Source: Oligoflexia bacterium
GTDB taxonomy: Bacteria; Bdellovibrionota; UBA1018
Assembly: GCA_023701205.1 (NCBI GenBank)
Contig: JAMPXJ010000005.1
Coordinates: forward strand, 1-64,000
Length of the DNA stretch: 64,000 bases
Direction of reading: 5' to 3'
The notes under the pieces are model-generated. The model saw only the letters and a list, made by a program, of their open reading frames with translations. It had not been told where the DNA came from and did no database searches. How positions within the stretch are numbered: position 1 is the first letter of the stretch; every line of letters begins with the position of its first letter. This document shows positions 42,344 through 50,560 of this stretch, piece after piece. The translations under genes were made by a program, and so were the position numbers.

Positions 42344-42841
42344 CTACCCTCGGGCATTGAGCCGCTCCACATCCATCTCGGCCGGGAAACCTTTGCCCCG
42401 CCAGCGCATCGTCTGATGACCGCCGTTGCGGATTTTCTCGGAGACGACCTCGGCCTCGATCACGGAGTTGAAGCCTTTTTCGACCGCCTGGAAGGCCAGG
42501 CGCAGGATGGTTTCGTCGCGGTCGCCGCAGTTTTCGACCCGGAGCAGCTCCTTGGAGCGGCGAAGCACGGGAAGAGCGCGCTTCTGCGTTTCGAAGAAGA
42601 AGTAAGTCTCCCGTGCGCGTTCCATCAGCTCCCGATAGATCACGAGCGCCGGCTCCACGTGAAGCGCATAGCATTGCTGACAGTAATCGGTATGTGCCAG
42701 CTCGGGCGGGAGCTTCGCGTAAAACAGAAACGCCTCGGGCCCTCCGGCCTCTCGGCAGGATTTGCAAAGGGCGGCTCCACAGCTTTCGCACTGAAGCGTG
42801 GGCTGGGGTTTGCGGCAGGTCCTGCAAGCTTCCTGATTCAT
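42344..42841 (-). CDS. zinc-ribbon protein
   Basis: A 165-residue cytoplasmic protein. The first 60 residues hold four C-x-x-C pairs (CRTC, CESC, CKSC, CQQC), a B-box-like double zinc ribbon that could bind two zinc ions. The rest is helical (LIYRELMERARETYFFFETQKRAL) with a C-terminal stretch rich in charged residues. A competing frame at 42330-42866 lacks the zinc motifs. The gene is divergent from the GDT1 gene, and both have ribosome sites. Function unknown. Confidence 0.75.
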   Translation of the reverse strand: MNQEACRTCRKPQPTLQCESCGAALCKSCREAGGPEAFLFYAKLPPELAHTDYCQQCYALHVEPALVIYRELMERARETYFFFETQKRALPVLRRSKELLRVENCGDRDETILRLAFQAVEKGFNSVIEAEVVSEKIRNGGHQTMRWRGKGFPAEMDVERLNARG

Positions 42842-42879
42842 GAACTTCCTCCGATATTTTCGCCAACCTGCTGGAATTC

Positions 42880-42931
42880 AGTGGAAATTCCCGCTGCCAT
42901 TCTAGTATTGAGAACCTTTTGGAATTCCACT
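42880..42931. repeat. inverted repeat in the divergent promoter region
   Basis: AGTGGAAATTCC (42880-42891) and GGAATTCCACT (42921-42931) are complementary except for one extra A. The right arm overlaps the spacer and the first base of the -10 box of the promoter at 42908, so it could be an operator; pairing with the left arm would span 29 bases. Confidence 0.4.
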
Positions 42932-42936
42932 ATATT
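42908..42936 (+). promoter_or_regulatory. sigma-70-type promoter for the GDT1-like gene
   Basis: TTGAGA (42908-42913) and TATATT (42931-42936) are exactly 17 bases apart, and the predicted start near 42943 gives a short leader with GGAAAG 6 bases before the ATG at 42960. Confidence 0.65.
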
Positions 42937-42959
42937 GCAGCGCGTCATGGAAAGCAACT

Positions 42960-43526
42960 ATGTTTGAATCCATCCTGAGCTCCTTCACTCTGGTGGCCGT
43001 CAGCGAAATGGGCGACAAGACCCAGCTCCTGGCTTTTTCGCTCGCCACGCGCTTCAAGCAGCCCTGGCCGATCATGGCCGGGATCTTCGTCGCGACCATC
43101 CTCAATCACGCGCTGGCCTCGGCCATGGGGACCTGGATCTCCGTCCACGTCCCCGCAACCACCCTGGCCTACATCCTGGGCGCGACGTTCATCGCCTTCG
43201 GCATCTGGACCCTCAAGCCCGACACCCTGGATGAGGAAGGCAAAAGCCACCGCCTGGGCCCGTTCGTCACCACGACGATCCTTTTTTTCCTAGCCGAGAT
43301 GGGCGACAAGACCCAGCTTGCGACGGTCGCGCTCGGGGCGCGCTATCAGTCCGCCGTCGCGGTCACCTTTGGCACGACCTTGGGCATGATGGTCACCGAT
43401 GGACTCGCCGTCTTCCTGGGCGAGAAGATCGCACAAAAAGTTCAGATGAAGGCGATCCGCTGGGCGGCGGCCAGCCTGTTTTTCATTTTCGGAGGAATCT
43501 CGCTATGGTCCGCATGGGCACGCTGA
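42960..43526 (+). CDS. TMEM165/GDT1-family cation exporter
   Basis: A 188-residue membrane protein with six predicted helices and two copies of the signature E-x-G-D-K-T (SEMGDKTQLLAF and AEMGDKTQLATV), as in TMEM165/Gdt1 (formerly UPF0016). Family members exchange Mn2+ or Ca2+ for protons and protect against manganese excess. No manganese (yybP-ykoY) riboswitch is visible upstream. Its end overlaps the next gene by 22 bases. Confidence 0.92.
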   Translation: MFESILSSFTLVAVSEMGDKTQLLAFSLATRFKQPWPIMAGIFVATILNHALASAMGTWISVHVPATTLAYILGATFIAFGIWTLKPDTLDEEGKSHRLGPFVTTTILFFLAEMGDKTQLATVALGARYQSAVAVTFGTTLGMMVTDGLAVFLGEKIAQKVQMKAIRWAAASLFFIFGGISLWSAWAR

Positions 43527-44842
43527 AACCTACCCTGGCTATCGTCATATCGGCGCTCGTTGGCGCCTCGGCCGCGCTCGCGGCGCAGGCGCGAGAGAAG
43601 CCCACCTTGACCGAGATCGGCCGCTCGGCCCTCCGCTACGTCGAGAGCCATCAGATCGAGAACGCCCCGCCCTACTATCCCGGCGAGTGGCGCACGCAGG
43701 TGACCTCGACGCTCCCTACCCTGCTTGGCGTGGGCCTGCCCGGCAAAGCCTTCGAGGAACCCACGGCCTTCGTCACGGGCTCGATCATGAACCTGCTTGC
43801 CGATCTTTACCTGCGGCATCCTGAGGCGAAGCTCGAGATGATCCCGCCGATGCTCGAGAAGGCGCGCCAAAGCCTCGAGCCCTACCGCGAAAAAGTCGGC
43901 TTCAACTACTACCAGCCCTACACGCTCGAGAACGGAATCCAGGTCCGGCGCACCGCCGAGCTCTTCCTTCTCAAGCCGTGGCTGGGCTTCACCTACATTC
44001 CTGCGGACGCGGACACCACGAGCGTGGCGTCGCTGGCGCTCTTTCATCTGGATCGCGTGCGCGGCGGTCAGGGCGAGCAGCCTCCCGCCGAGGTCCTGGC
44101 GGCCTTCGAGCGCCATTCCGATCGCAACCGCCCGCGGAGCCACGGCTACAACAAGCTTTTCGGCGTCGTGGATTCCGGCGCCTTCCTCACCTGGCTCATG
44201 GACGATGCCGATCCTTCGATGCCGGGGAGCTTCGATAAATCCGAAGCCGGTCCGCGGATCCCGCTCGGGGTGAACGACGTCGACTGCATCGTCAACGGCA
44301 ACGTGCTCAGGCTTCTGAGCGCGACCGGCAACACCGGTAGCACCAGCTACCGCAACTCCTGCGATTATCTGCGTACCGTGGTCCGCAAGAAGCAGTACGC
44401 GAGCTGCGGCCTTTACTATCCGAACGCCTACCTGCTTCCCTATGTCCTCGCGCAGACGCTCGCTGCGGGGGCCGACTGCCTGGAGGACACCCGCGAACAG
44501 GTGATCTCCTTTATCCTGCAGAACCAGGAGACGGATGGCTCCTGGGTCAATCGCGGCATCGGCCGGCTGGATCCGGTCCAATCCACGCTCTGGGCGCTCG
44601 GCGCGCTCCTCAAGCTCGGCAAGCCCGAGGATCCGCGCATTCTCTTCAGCGTGGCCTACGGGATCCACTACCTGAAAACCCAGATGCGCGAGAGCGCCTC
44701 GGGCGAAATCCACTGGGAGGGCGGAGTCTACTTCTCGGCCGTCGCTCAGGTGCGCAACAGCGTGCTGTGGCGCTCCACCGACTACACCACGGCGCTCGCG
44801 GCCACCGTGTTTTTCGATGCGGTCAAAGTTCTCGGCGATTGA
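43505..44842 (+). CDS. exported cyclase-like alpha-toroid protein
   Basis: A 445-residue protein with signal peptide (LAIVISALVGASAALAAQA). A QW-type motif (QNQETDGSW) and helical repeats such as TTSVASLALFHL and VQSTLWALGALLKLG indicate an alpha/alpha-toroid of the prenyltransferase/squalene-oxidase-repeat type. The catalytic DXDD or HPGDEX acid of true terpene cyclases is not obvious (PADADTTS is the nearest), so this may be a binding protein. GGAGGA is well placed before the ATG at 43505, which lies inside the end of the GDT1 gene. Confidence 0.75.
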   Translation: MVRMGTLKPTLAIVISALVGASAALAAQAREKPTLTEIGRSALRYVESHQIENAPPYYPGEWRTQVTSTLPTLLGVGLPGKAFEEPTAFVTGSIMNLLADLYLRHPEAKLEMIPPMLEKARQSLEPYREKVGFNYYQPYTLENGIQVRRTAELFLLKPWLGFTYIPADADTTSVASLALFHLDRVRGGQGEQPPAEVLAAFERHSDRNRPRSHGYNKLFGVVDSGAFLTWLMDDADPSMPGSFDKSEAGPRIPLGVNDVDCIVNGNVLRLLSATGNTGSTSYRNSCDYLRTVVRKKQYASCGLYYPNAYLLPYVLAQTLAAGADCLEDTREQVISFILQNQETDGSWVNRGIGRLDPVQSTLWALGALLKLGKPEDPRILFSVAYGIHYLKTQMRESASGEIHWEGGVYFSAVAQVRNSVLWRSTDYTTALAATVFFDAVKVLGD

Positions 44843-44875
44843 CCTTCGCCCAAGCTGTGGCAAAGTAAGTCCACA

Positions 44876-45862
44876 ATGACAAAAATCCTGCACGTCGGCT
44901 TGGGTCCTTTGGGGCAAAAAACCGTGAAATTCGCGCTCGAGCGCGGCTTCAAGATCGTCGCGGCGGTCGATCCCGCGCCCGACAAGGTGGGAAAGGACCT
45001 GGGCGAGCTCTGCGGCCTGAAGAAACTCGGCGTGAAGATCCGGCCCACCGTGGCCGCCGCGCTCAAAGGCAAGAAGGCCGACGTGGCGGTCGTGACGACC
45101 GTTTCGGGCTTGCGCAAGCTCCTGCCGCAGGTCGAGGAGCTCGCAAAGAAGAAGCTCCCGATCGTTTCGACGTGTGAAGAGCTTTCCTTCCCCTGGCGCA
45201 CGCAGCCCGCACTCGCGCGCAAGATCGACGCGATCTGCAAGAAGCGCAAGATCGCGCTCCTGGGCACGGGCGTGAACCCGGGCTACCTCATGGATTATCT
45301 GCCGACGGCGCTCACGGCGATCGCCCAGCGCGTGGATGCGATCAAGGTCTCGCGCATCCAGGACGCCACGGTTCGCCGCGTGCCCTTCCAGCAGAAGATC
45401 GGCGCGGGGCTTACGGTGGAGGAATTCCGCCAGAAGGAAAAAGAGGGCACGCTCCGCCACGTCGGGCTGCCGGAATCCGTTGACCTCATCGCCGCGCGCA
45501 TGGGCTGGAAGCTCACGCGCAAGTCCGAGTCGCTCGATCCCGTGCTCGCCGATCGCGAAATCACCTCTGGCTTCAAGCCGATCCACCCCGGCATGGCCTG
45601 CGGCGTGGAGCAGATCGGCCGCGGCTTCGTGGGCGACAAGGAAGTGATCACGCTGCACTTCCGCGCCGCCGTGGGCGAGCCCAAGGCTTACGACACGGTC
45701 GAGGTCGTGGGGGAGCCCAGCTTCCGTTCCACGATCGAAGGCGGCATCAATGGCGACATCGCCACCTGCGCGATCACGCTCAACGCGATCGCCTCGATTC
45801 TCGAAGCCAAGCCGGGCCTTCGCACGATGTCTGACGTGATGCCCGTGGCCTACTCCAAATAG
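44876..45862 (+). CDS. dihydrodipicolinate-reductase-like/2,4-diaminopentanoate-dehydrogenase-like NAD(P)-binding protein
   Basis: A 328-residue Rossmann-fold protein: VGLGPLGQK (dinucleotide site) and AVDPAP at the second strand, then TGVNPGYLMDYLP, a stretch seen in 2,4-diaminopentanoate-dehydrogenase-like proteins. These reduce or oxidise amino-acid-like imines. There are no DapB catalytic motifs, so it is not a lysine-pathway DapB. It follows the toroid gene by 33 bases and precedes gsk by 92. Exact substrate unknown. Confidence 0.78.
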   Translation: MTKILHVGLGPLGQKTVKFALERGFKIVAAVDPAPDKVGKDLGELCGLKKLGVKIRPTVAAALKGKKADVAVVTTVSGLRKLLPQVEELAKKKLPIVSTCEELSFPWRTQPALARKIDAICKKRKIALLGTGVNPGYLMDYLPTALTAIAQRVDAIKVSRIQDATVRRVPFQQKIGAGLTVEEFRQKEKEGTLRHVGLPESVDLIAARMGWKLTRKSESLDPVLADREITSGFKPIHPGMACGVEQIGRGFVGDKEVITLHFRAAVGEPKAYDTVEVVGEPSFRSTIEGGINGDIATCAITLNAIASILEAKPGLRTMSDVMPVAYSK

Positions 45863-45954
45863 GGCAAGCCGCAGGGATAATTGAAATTTTCCCGAGTCGT
45901 GATCAAAAGCCGATTGACGCACTGCGCCTCACGAGATAAGGACAACTCACTCCT

Positions 45955-47253
45955 ATGAAATTCCCGGGCAAGCGCAAGAGCAAGCATTACTTCCCCGTCA
46001 CCGAAAAAGGCCGGATCGCCTTCGGCTCCGACGCCGAGAAATCCCACCCCGTTTACGTCGTCGGCATCGACCAGCTCCTGGTCGACGTCGAGGCGCGCGT
46101 GGAGGAATCCTTCCTGAGCGAGCTTGGGATTCCCAAGGGCGAGTCCATCCTGCTCGACGACAAGCGCGTGGACGAGATCTACCGCAAGCTCAAGGCCGAA
46201 GGCCGGGTCGCCGGGGAGTTCGCCGGCGGCGCGATCGGCAACACAGTCCACAATTATTCAGTGCTTGCCGACGACCAAAGCTATCTGCTGGGCACCATCA
46301 CCCACCAGATCACGGTCGGGGATTACGCGTTTCATTACATCCGCAACACCAGCTCGCGCGTGGACCTGAGCCACCTGCATCCGTGCGCAGGTCCCATGGG
46401 CCGCGCCATCTGTTTTGTCACGCCCGACGGCGAGCGAAGCTTCGGCATCGGCCGCGGGATCATGGATGACCTCCCGGCGCACGCCATCCCCGAATCTCTC
46501 ATCGCCGGCGCCTCGGCCCTCGTGCTCACGGCGTTCTTGCTGCGCAACGCGGACGCGCCGATCTGCCAGGCTGCGCTCAAGGCCATCGAATACGCGCGCC
46601 GTCACGGAGTTCCCGTCGTCCTCGCGCTCGGCACCGAGTCGCTCGTGCGCGAAAGACGCGAGTTCCTGCGCGAGCTGATCCGCTCCTCCGTCAGCATCCT
46701 GGCCGGAAATTTCCAGGAGCTCGGCGAGCTCACCGGCCAGTCCGATCCGCTCCTGGCGGGCCAGGAGGCGCTCGACCTCGCGGATCTCGTGCTCATGACC
46801 CATGACCAGCACGGGCTTTATCTTTGCGGCCACGTCGACGAGGAGCTCGCGCGCGAAACGAAAGACCAGATCCATTCCAAGTCGATCGCCGAGTACAACC
46901 GCTTCGAGTACTCGCGCGCGATGCTGCGCGCGGAATGCGCCCGCCCCCGCAAGATCTACACGCACATGAATCCGTATCTGGGCGGACCCAGCCGCATCCA
47001 GAACACCAACGGCGCGGGCGACTCCGCGCTCTCGGCGCTTTTGCATGACCTCGCGGCCAACTTCCACCATCGGCGCGCCTCGCCGACCTCCCCCAAGCAC
47101 AAGGCGGAGTTCCTCACCTACTCCTCGATCCACCAGGTCTGCAAGTACGCCAACCGGGTGAGCTACGAGGTGCTTCGGCGCAACTCGCCGCGGCTCACGC
47201 AGGGATTGCCGGAGCGTGAGGATAGCCTTGAGGAATCTTACTGGGCGCAGTAG
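45955..47253 (+). CDS. gsk: guanosine-inosine kinase
   Basis: A 432-residue PfkB/ribokinase-family kinase that phosphorylates guanosine and inosine in purine salvage. The anion-hole and catalytic motif NTNGAGDSAL is clear. The start MKFPGKRKSKHYFPV and the tail SPRLTQGLPEREDSLEESYW match E. coli Gsk closely, as do GGAIGNTVHNYSVLADD and YTHMNPYLGG. Length is the same as E. coli (434). An AAGGAC precedes the start. Such high similarity to enterobacterial Gsk is notable in this genomic setting and may reflect either strong conservation or transfer. Confidence 0.95.
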   Translation: MKFPGKRKSKHYFPVTEKGRIAFGSDAEKSHPVYVVGIDQLLVDVEARVEESFLSELGIPKGESILLDDKRVDEIYRKLKAEGRVAGEFAGGAIGNTVHNYSVLADDQSYLLGTITHQITVGDYAFHYIRNTSSRVDLSHLHPCAGPMGRAICFVTPDGERSFGIGRGIMDDLPAHAIPESLIAGASALVLTAFLLRNADAPICQAALKAIEYARRHGVPVVLALGTESLVRERREFLRELIRSSVSILAGNFQELGELTGQSDPLLAGQEALDLADLVLMTHDQHGLYLCGHVDEELARETKDQIHSKSIAEYNRFEYSRAMLRAECARPRKIYTHMNPYLGGPSRIQNTNGAGDSALSALLHDLAANFHHRRASPTSPKHKAEFLTYSSIHQVCKYANRVSYEVLRRNSPRLTQGLPEREDSLEESYWAQ

Positions 47254-47261
47254 CAAATGCG

Positions 47262-47678
47262 TCAAAGCGAGGGGTTTCGGATCCTCCGCCGAAGCCAGCC
47301 GATGCAGAAAAACAGGAAGATTGATCCCAGGAAATAGCTGTAAACAGTAAGATTCCAAAACCCCCTTTCTTTAAAACTCGAGTAGAGAATGACGATCCCG
47401 AAGTTCAGGATGGGACTCAGCGTGCAAAGCTGAAGAAACAAGATGAGCCCGCTGGCGAGCTGCCTACCGGTAGAAGGCCGCGCTGCTTTAGGGCCGGCTT
47501 TCTGATCGACCTGCCGAGAACCCCAGGCGAACAACCCCAGCCCCAGAAAGGCAGCGAGAACAACCAGAGTCCAAACGCTTGGATCCCTCTCGGCGGCGGA
47601 TCCCCAGATCGCTCCGAGAATCATGAAACATGCAAGAATGACAAGAATCGAGCCGGTGATTTTGAGAGTCTTACCCAT
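47262..47678 (-). CDS. small membrane protein, unknown
   Basis: A 138-residue protein with four likely transmembrane helices (ILVILACFMILGAIWG, SVWTLVVLAAFLGLGLFAW, GLILFLQLCTLSPILNFGIVIL, YFLGSIFLFFCIGWL) and basic loops. No family is recognised. It converges with gsk with a gap of 8 bases. The coding DNA is visibly less GC-rich than its neighbours. Confidence 0.65.
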   Translation of the reverse strand: MGKTLKITGSILVILACFMILGAIWGSAAERDPSVWTLVVLAAFLGLGLFAWGSRQVDQKAGPKAARPSTGRQLASGLILFLQLCTLSPILNFGIVILYSSFKERGFWNLTVYSYFLGSIFLFFCIGWLRRRIRNPSL

Positions 47679-47762
47679 GCCTTATTTTAGCAGGAATCAG
47701 CGCCTGGCGACGAGTAAGAATGCCGGCGCCCGCGGGCTCTGCGTGGAGTCCACAGCCTTCGT

Positions 47763-47780
47763 GTTTCCAGCGCTGGAAAC
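47763..47780. repeat. 18-base perfect palindrome; part of a recurrent element
   Basis: GTTTCCAGCGCTGGAAAC reads identically on both strands. Its 16-base core recurs at 52537-52552 and, with one change, near 49040. It lies in the 374-base gap 47679-48052, which otherwise holds no convincing gene. Confidence 0.6.
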
Positions 47781-48052
47781 AGATCAGCCCGAAACCAACT
47801 TTAACTCTCATCGCGCTTGACACGTTTTTTCCGAGCATTTTGAAGATCCCAGCGTATTCTTCCCGCTCTTCTCATGACCTCCCTTGAGGCAACCCTTGCT
47901 TTCAGGCGAAGCGATCGCTGACAAGCTCATCCCGGCACCGCAGTACTGCATTTGAATGCCATGGCGAGCTTTATAGGCGCAAAATTCTTCGCGAAAAATT
48001 GCGTGATACTGATTCCTCTCGCTTTCAATCAAACAAAGGAGAAGGAAACCCC

Positions 48053-49099
48053 ATGAGAAATCGCGAAATCGTCCTGTCCGAGCTCAAGTCCGCCGTGCAG
48101 CAGGAGCGCGAGTGCGCGCTTCGGGTCTTGCACCTGCTTCAGGAAGTGGAGGCCGATCGGCATTATCTCGAGCTGGGCTATCCGTCGCTATTTGAGTTCG
48201 CCACGCGAGAACTCGGCTATAGCTTCGGCGCCGCGATGAGAAGAATTCAAGCCATGCGCCTCATGAAAGCCATGCCCGAAATCGAGGAAAAACTCCAGGA
48301 AGGCGCCCTTTCACTCTGCGTAGCCTCGAAGACCCAGAGCTTCTTTCGCCAGGAGGATCAAAAACGCAAAGAGGAAGGCCAGCCCAGGATGAGCTCCGCG
48401 GCTCGGCGCGAGATCGTTCAATCCATGCTCGGGGCCTCGACCCGCGAATGCGAGCAAAAGCTAGCGGAGATCTCGCCGGAATCCACACTGCCGCGAGAGA
48501 GAACTCGCCCACTCGGGGGCGGAAAAGTCCTGATTCAATTCCTGGCCGATGAGGAACTCCTGGCAAAGCTCGATAAACTGAAAGGCCTCACGGCACATCA
48601 GAATTTCGACGGCCGCTATGACCGGCTGATCGAGCTTTTGGCGGATCTGGCGCTGAAGAAACTCGAGCCGAACCAAAGACCGGAGCAGGCCAGGGCCCCG
48701 GAGAACGTTCAAAATGCTAACAACTCAATTCAGCCCTCAGCCTCCTCATCGCAAACGCCAACACCGTCCAGCGCTCCGGCTCGCCCACGCACGCGCTACA
48801 TCCCGTCGTCGATCAAACGAGCCGTTCACCTGAGGGACCGAGGCCAGTGCTCTTTCATCGACCGCACCAGCGGGCGCCGCTGCGGCAGCCGTCATGCGCT
48901 CCAGTTCGATCATTTCCCGATTCCGTTCTCCCGTGGCGGAAAAAGCATCCCCGAGAACCTCACTCTGAGATGCGCGGCTCATAATCGTTACCTGGCGGAG
49001 AAGATGGGGCTCTGGCCTTACCCCAGGACTGAAGCCCCGCTTCTCGCACTTTCAGCGCTGGAAACGCAAAGTGCGGACGCAGTCAACAGCCTGCGGTAG
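48053..49099 (+). CDS. HNH endonuclease (DUF222-like)
   Basis: A 348-residue protein. The N-terminal 200 residues are helical (ELKSAVQQERECALRVLHLL, SFGAAMRRIQAMRLMKAM), as in the DUF222-type domain preceding HNH modules. A Pro/Ser/Gln-rich linker follows, then HNH: LRDRGQCSF, RCGSRHALQFDHFPIPFSRGG and NLTLRCAAHNRYLAEKMG. The His, Asn and His metal and catalytic positions are present. Start at 48053 with AAAGGAG. Multicopy HNH genes of this type occur in Bdellovibrio-like genomes; a fragment of its 3' end is duplicated at 52500. Confidence 0.88.
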   Translation: MRNREIVLSELKSAVQQERECALRVLHLLQEVEADRHYLELGYPSLFEFATRELGYSFGAAMRRIQAMRLMKAMPEIEEKLQEGALSLCVASKTQSFFRQEDQKRKEEGQPRMSSAARREIVQSMLGASTRECEQKLAEISPESTLPRERTRPLGGGKVLIQFLADEELLAKLDKLKGLTAHQNFDGRYDRLIELLADLALKKLEPNQRPEQARAPENVQNANNSIQPSASSSQTPTPSSAPARPRTRYIPSSIKRAVHLRDRGQCSFIDRTSGRRCGSRHALQFDHFPIPFSRGGKSIPENLTLRCAAHNRYLAEKMGLWPYPRTEAPLLALSALETQSADAVNSLR

Positions 49100-49211
49100 G
49101 CGCCGCCGGCGCCGAAGTAGGCCTCGCCCCAGAGCTTGGCACCGCGAACGCGCCGAACTTCACGCGGCGGGTAACTTTCCATCGAGCACCTGGCCGGGAC
49201 GCTCCTGGCTC

Positions 49212-50558
49212 TCACTTCCCGCAATAGTCCTTGGCTTTCAGCACGAGCGGATGGACGGGTACGCGCATAATGAAGCTGCAGACTTCCTGAACCGCGCGCG
49301 TCGGATCTTCCCCAGGGGTGATGAGCGCGTCGAATTCCGTGACGGCTTTTTGAGAGTAACCGAAGACCGCGACATCCAGGAAGGCCTGCTCGGGGGTGAG
49401 CTGTGGCCAGAGCTTTTCGGCGAATCTGGCGGCGAGCTCTGCCCTTTGCGCCGGGTTCAGCAGTGAGTCGGTAGATTTCGGAATGAGAGTCGAGGCCAGG
49501 CCAGACCTGGCGACGATTTCCGCCTGCTCGGGGTCACGGACAACGGCTTCAACCTCTCCCCTCAAGAGAGCTCGATAGGTGTCCCAGCTTGCCGCGCGTT
49601 TCTTCTGGGCTTCCACGTGCTGCGGAAAGCCGGAGGGTGCATCCAGTAACGGTCTTTGGTAATTGTCGGCTTTGGCGAGCGAGAGAACACGCAAGAGCGT
49701 CACTCCGGGGTCTGCGTAGGGCGTCTTTGCCTTATCCATCAGCAACTCGAAACTCAGGGTACCGAGCTTGAAGTAATTCGGCGCCCCTTGCGCTTCGGCC
49801 AGAAGGTAGATGGCCTCATGCATCCGCATTGAAGCCTCGTTGAGAATCCCATAACGGCCGGGCATCGTGGCTCGAAGCTTTTGGTAGAGGTCGGCGTCAT
49901 ACTCGAACCGGACCGATTTGAGTCTTCCCTGCTCAAACTGATTGATCCGCCGGATGATCTGCACCGGAGCGCATTTTCGCTCATCCATCTTCTCGATCGG
50001 CTCCTCTCTGCCGTTCTTTGCCAGCGCCGTAACCGCGGGATTATCCGGAATCAGAGGCAGCGAACCCGCGTTCGTCCACTCGGCCCGGTCCACGAGGTCG
50101 TGCGCTTCCTTCAAGCGCTTTGCAAAAATCGGGTGCCCGGGCGCGAGGTTCTCCGCGATCACGCGACGGACGTAATCGCGAGGGGCTTCTCCGTCTTTCG
50201 GCGCCGCCAGCCAGTCCCGGGCGCTCGCGGCGAAGTCGAGCGACCAGACTCGCTTGATCCTGTCGCGAAGCTCCGGTCTCAATTTCCCGGACTTGGGATC
50301 CAGAGCGCGAATGGCCTCATTCTCGGTATCGAAGCAAGCCAGGCCCATTCCACCGCGACCGGTGGAGGTGCCATCCTCGTCGGCGACAAGCAGCTTTTCC
50401 TGGAGCGCTTTCCACTGTTCGTAAACTCCCACAGGCAGCACTTCGTCGGGGACCCGCCGTGCGGGATCGCATTCCGCTCTCGCGGACTCAGGCAGACCGG
50501 CAACAAGGAGTGCCACCAGAACCGAAAAGTGCGGAAGGAGAGCTGAAAGCTTGCGCAT
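49212..50558 (-). CDS. secreted protein with HExxY-like motif, unknown
   Basis: A 448-residue protein with signal peptide (LSALLPHFSVLVALLVAGLPESARA). The middle has ASMRMHEAIYLLAE, a helix with His-Glu that could bind a metal, although no second metal pair is seen. Several cysteines (ECDP, LACFD, KCAPVQ, EVCSF, DYCGK) may be disulfide-bonded. It begins 2 bases after the TIGR02147 regulator stop, so it is its probable target and co-transcribed partner. TTG at 50576 is an alternative start; ATG 50558 gives a better signal peptide. Confidence 0.75.
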   Translation of the reverse strand: MRKLSALLPHFSVLVALLVAGLPESARAECDPARRVPDEVLPVGVYEQWKALQEKLLVADEDGTSTGRGGMGLACFDTENEAIRALDPKSGKLRPELRDRIKRVWSLDFAASARDWLAAPKDGEAPRDYVRRVIAENLAPGHPIFAKRLKEAHDLVDRAEWTNAGSLPLIPDNPAVTALAKNGREEPIEKMDERKCAPVQIIRRINQFEQGRLKSVRFEYDADLYQKLRATMPGRYGILNEASMRMHEAIYLLAEAQGAPNYFKLGTLSFELLMDKAKTPYADPGVTLLRVLSLAKADNYQRPLLDAPSGFPQHVEAQKKRAASWDTYRALLRGEVEAVVRDPEQAEIVARSGLASTLIPKSTDSLLNPAQRAELAARFAEKLWPQLTPEQAFLDVAVFGYSQKAVTEFDALITPGEDPTRAVQEVCSFIMRVPVHPLVLKAKDYCGK

Positions 50559-50560
50559 TC

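Noticed and set aside
42842-42959. Possible yybP-ykoY (Mn2+) riboswitch before the GDT1 gene.
   Set aside because: The leader is only about 17 bases from the predicted start and none of the conserved loops are seen.
43442-45922. 826-residue minus-strand open frame covering the toroid and dehydrogenase genes.
   Set aside because: It spans two well-supported plus-strand genes with clear motifs and ribosome sites; its residue composition is typical of an antisense frame in GC-rich DNA.
47808-48032. 74-residue minus-strand open frame in the gap before the HNH gene.
   Set aside because: No ribosome site, signal or motif; the region is lower in GC and may just be leftover sequence, but a real gene cannot be fully excluded.
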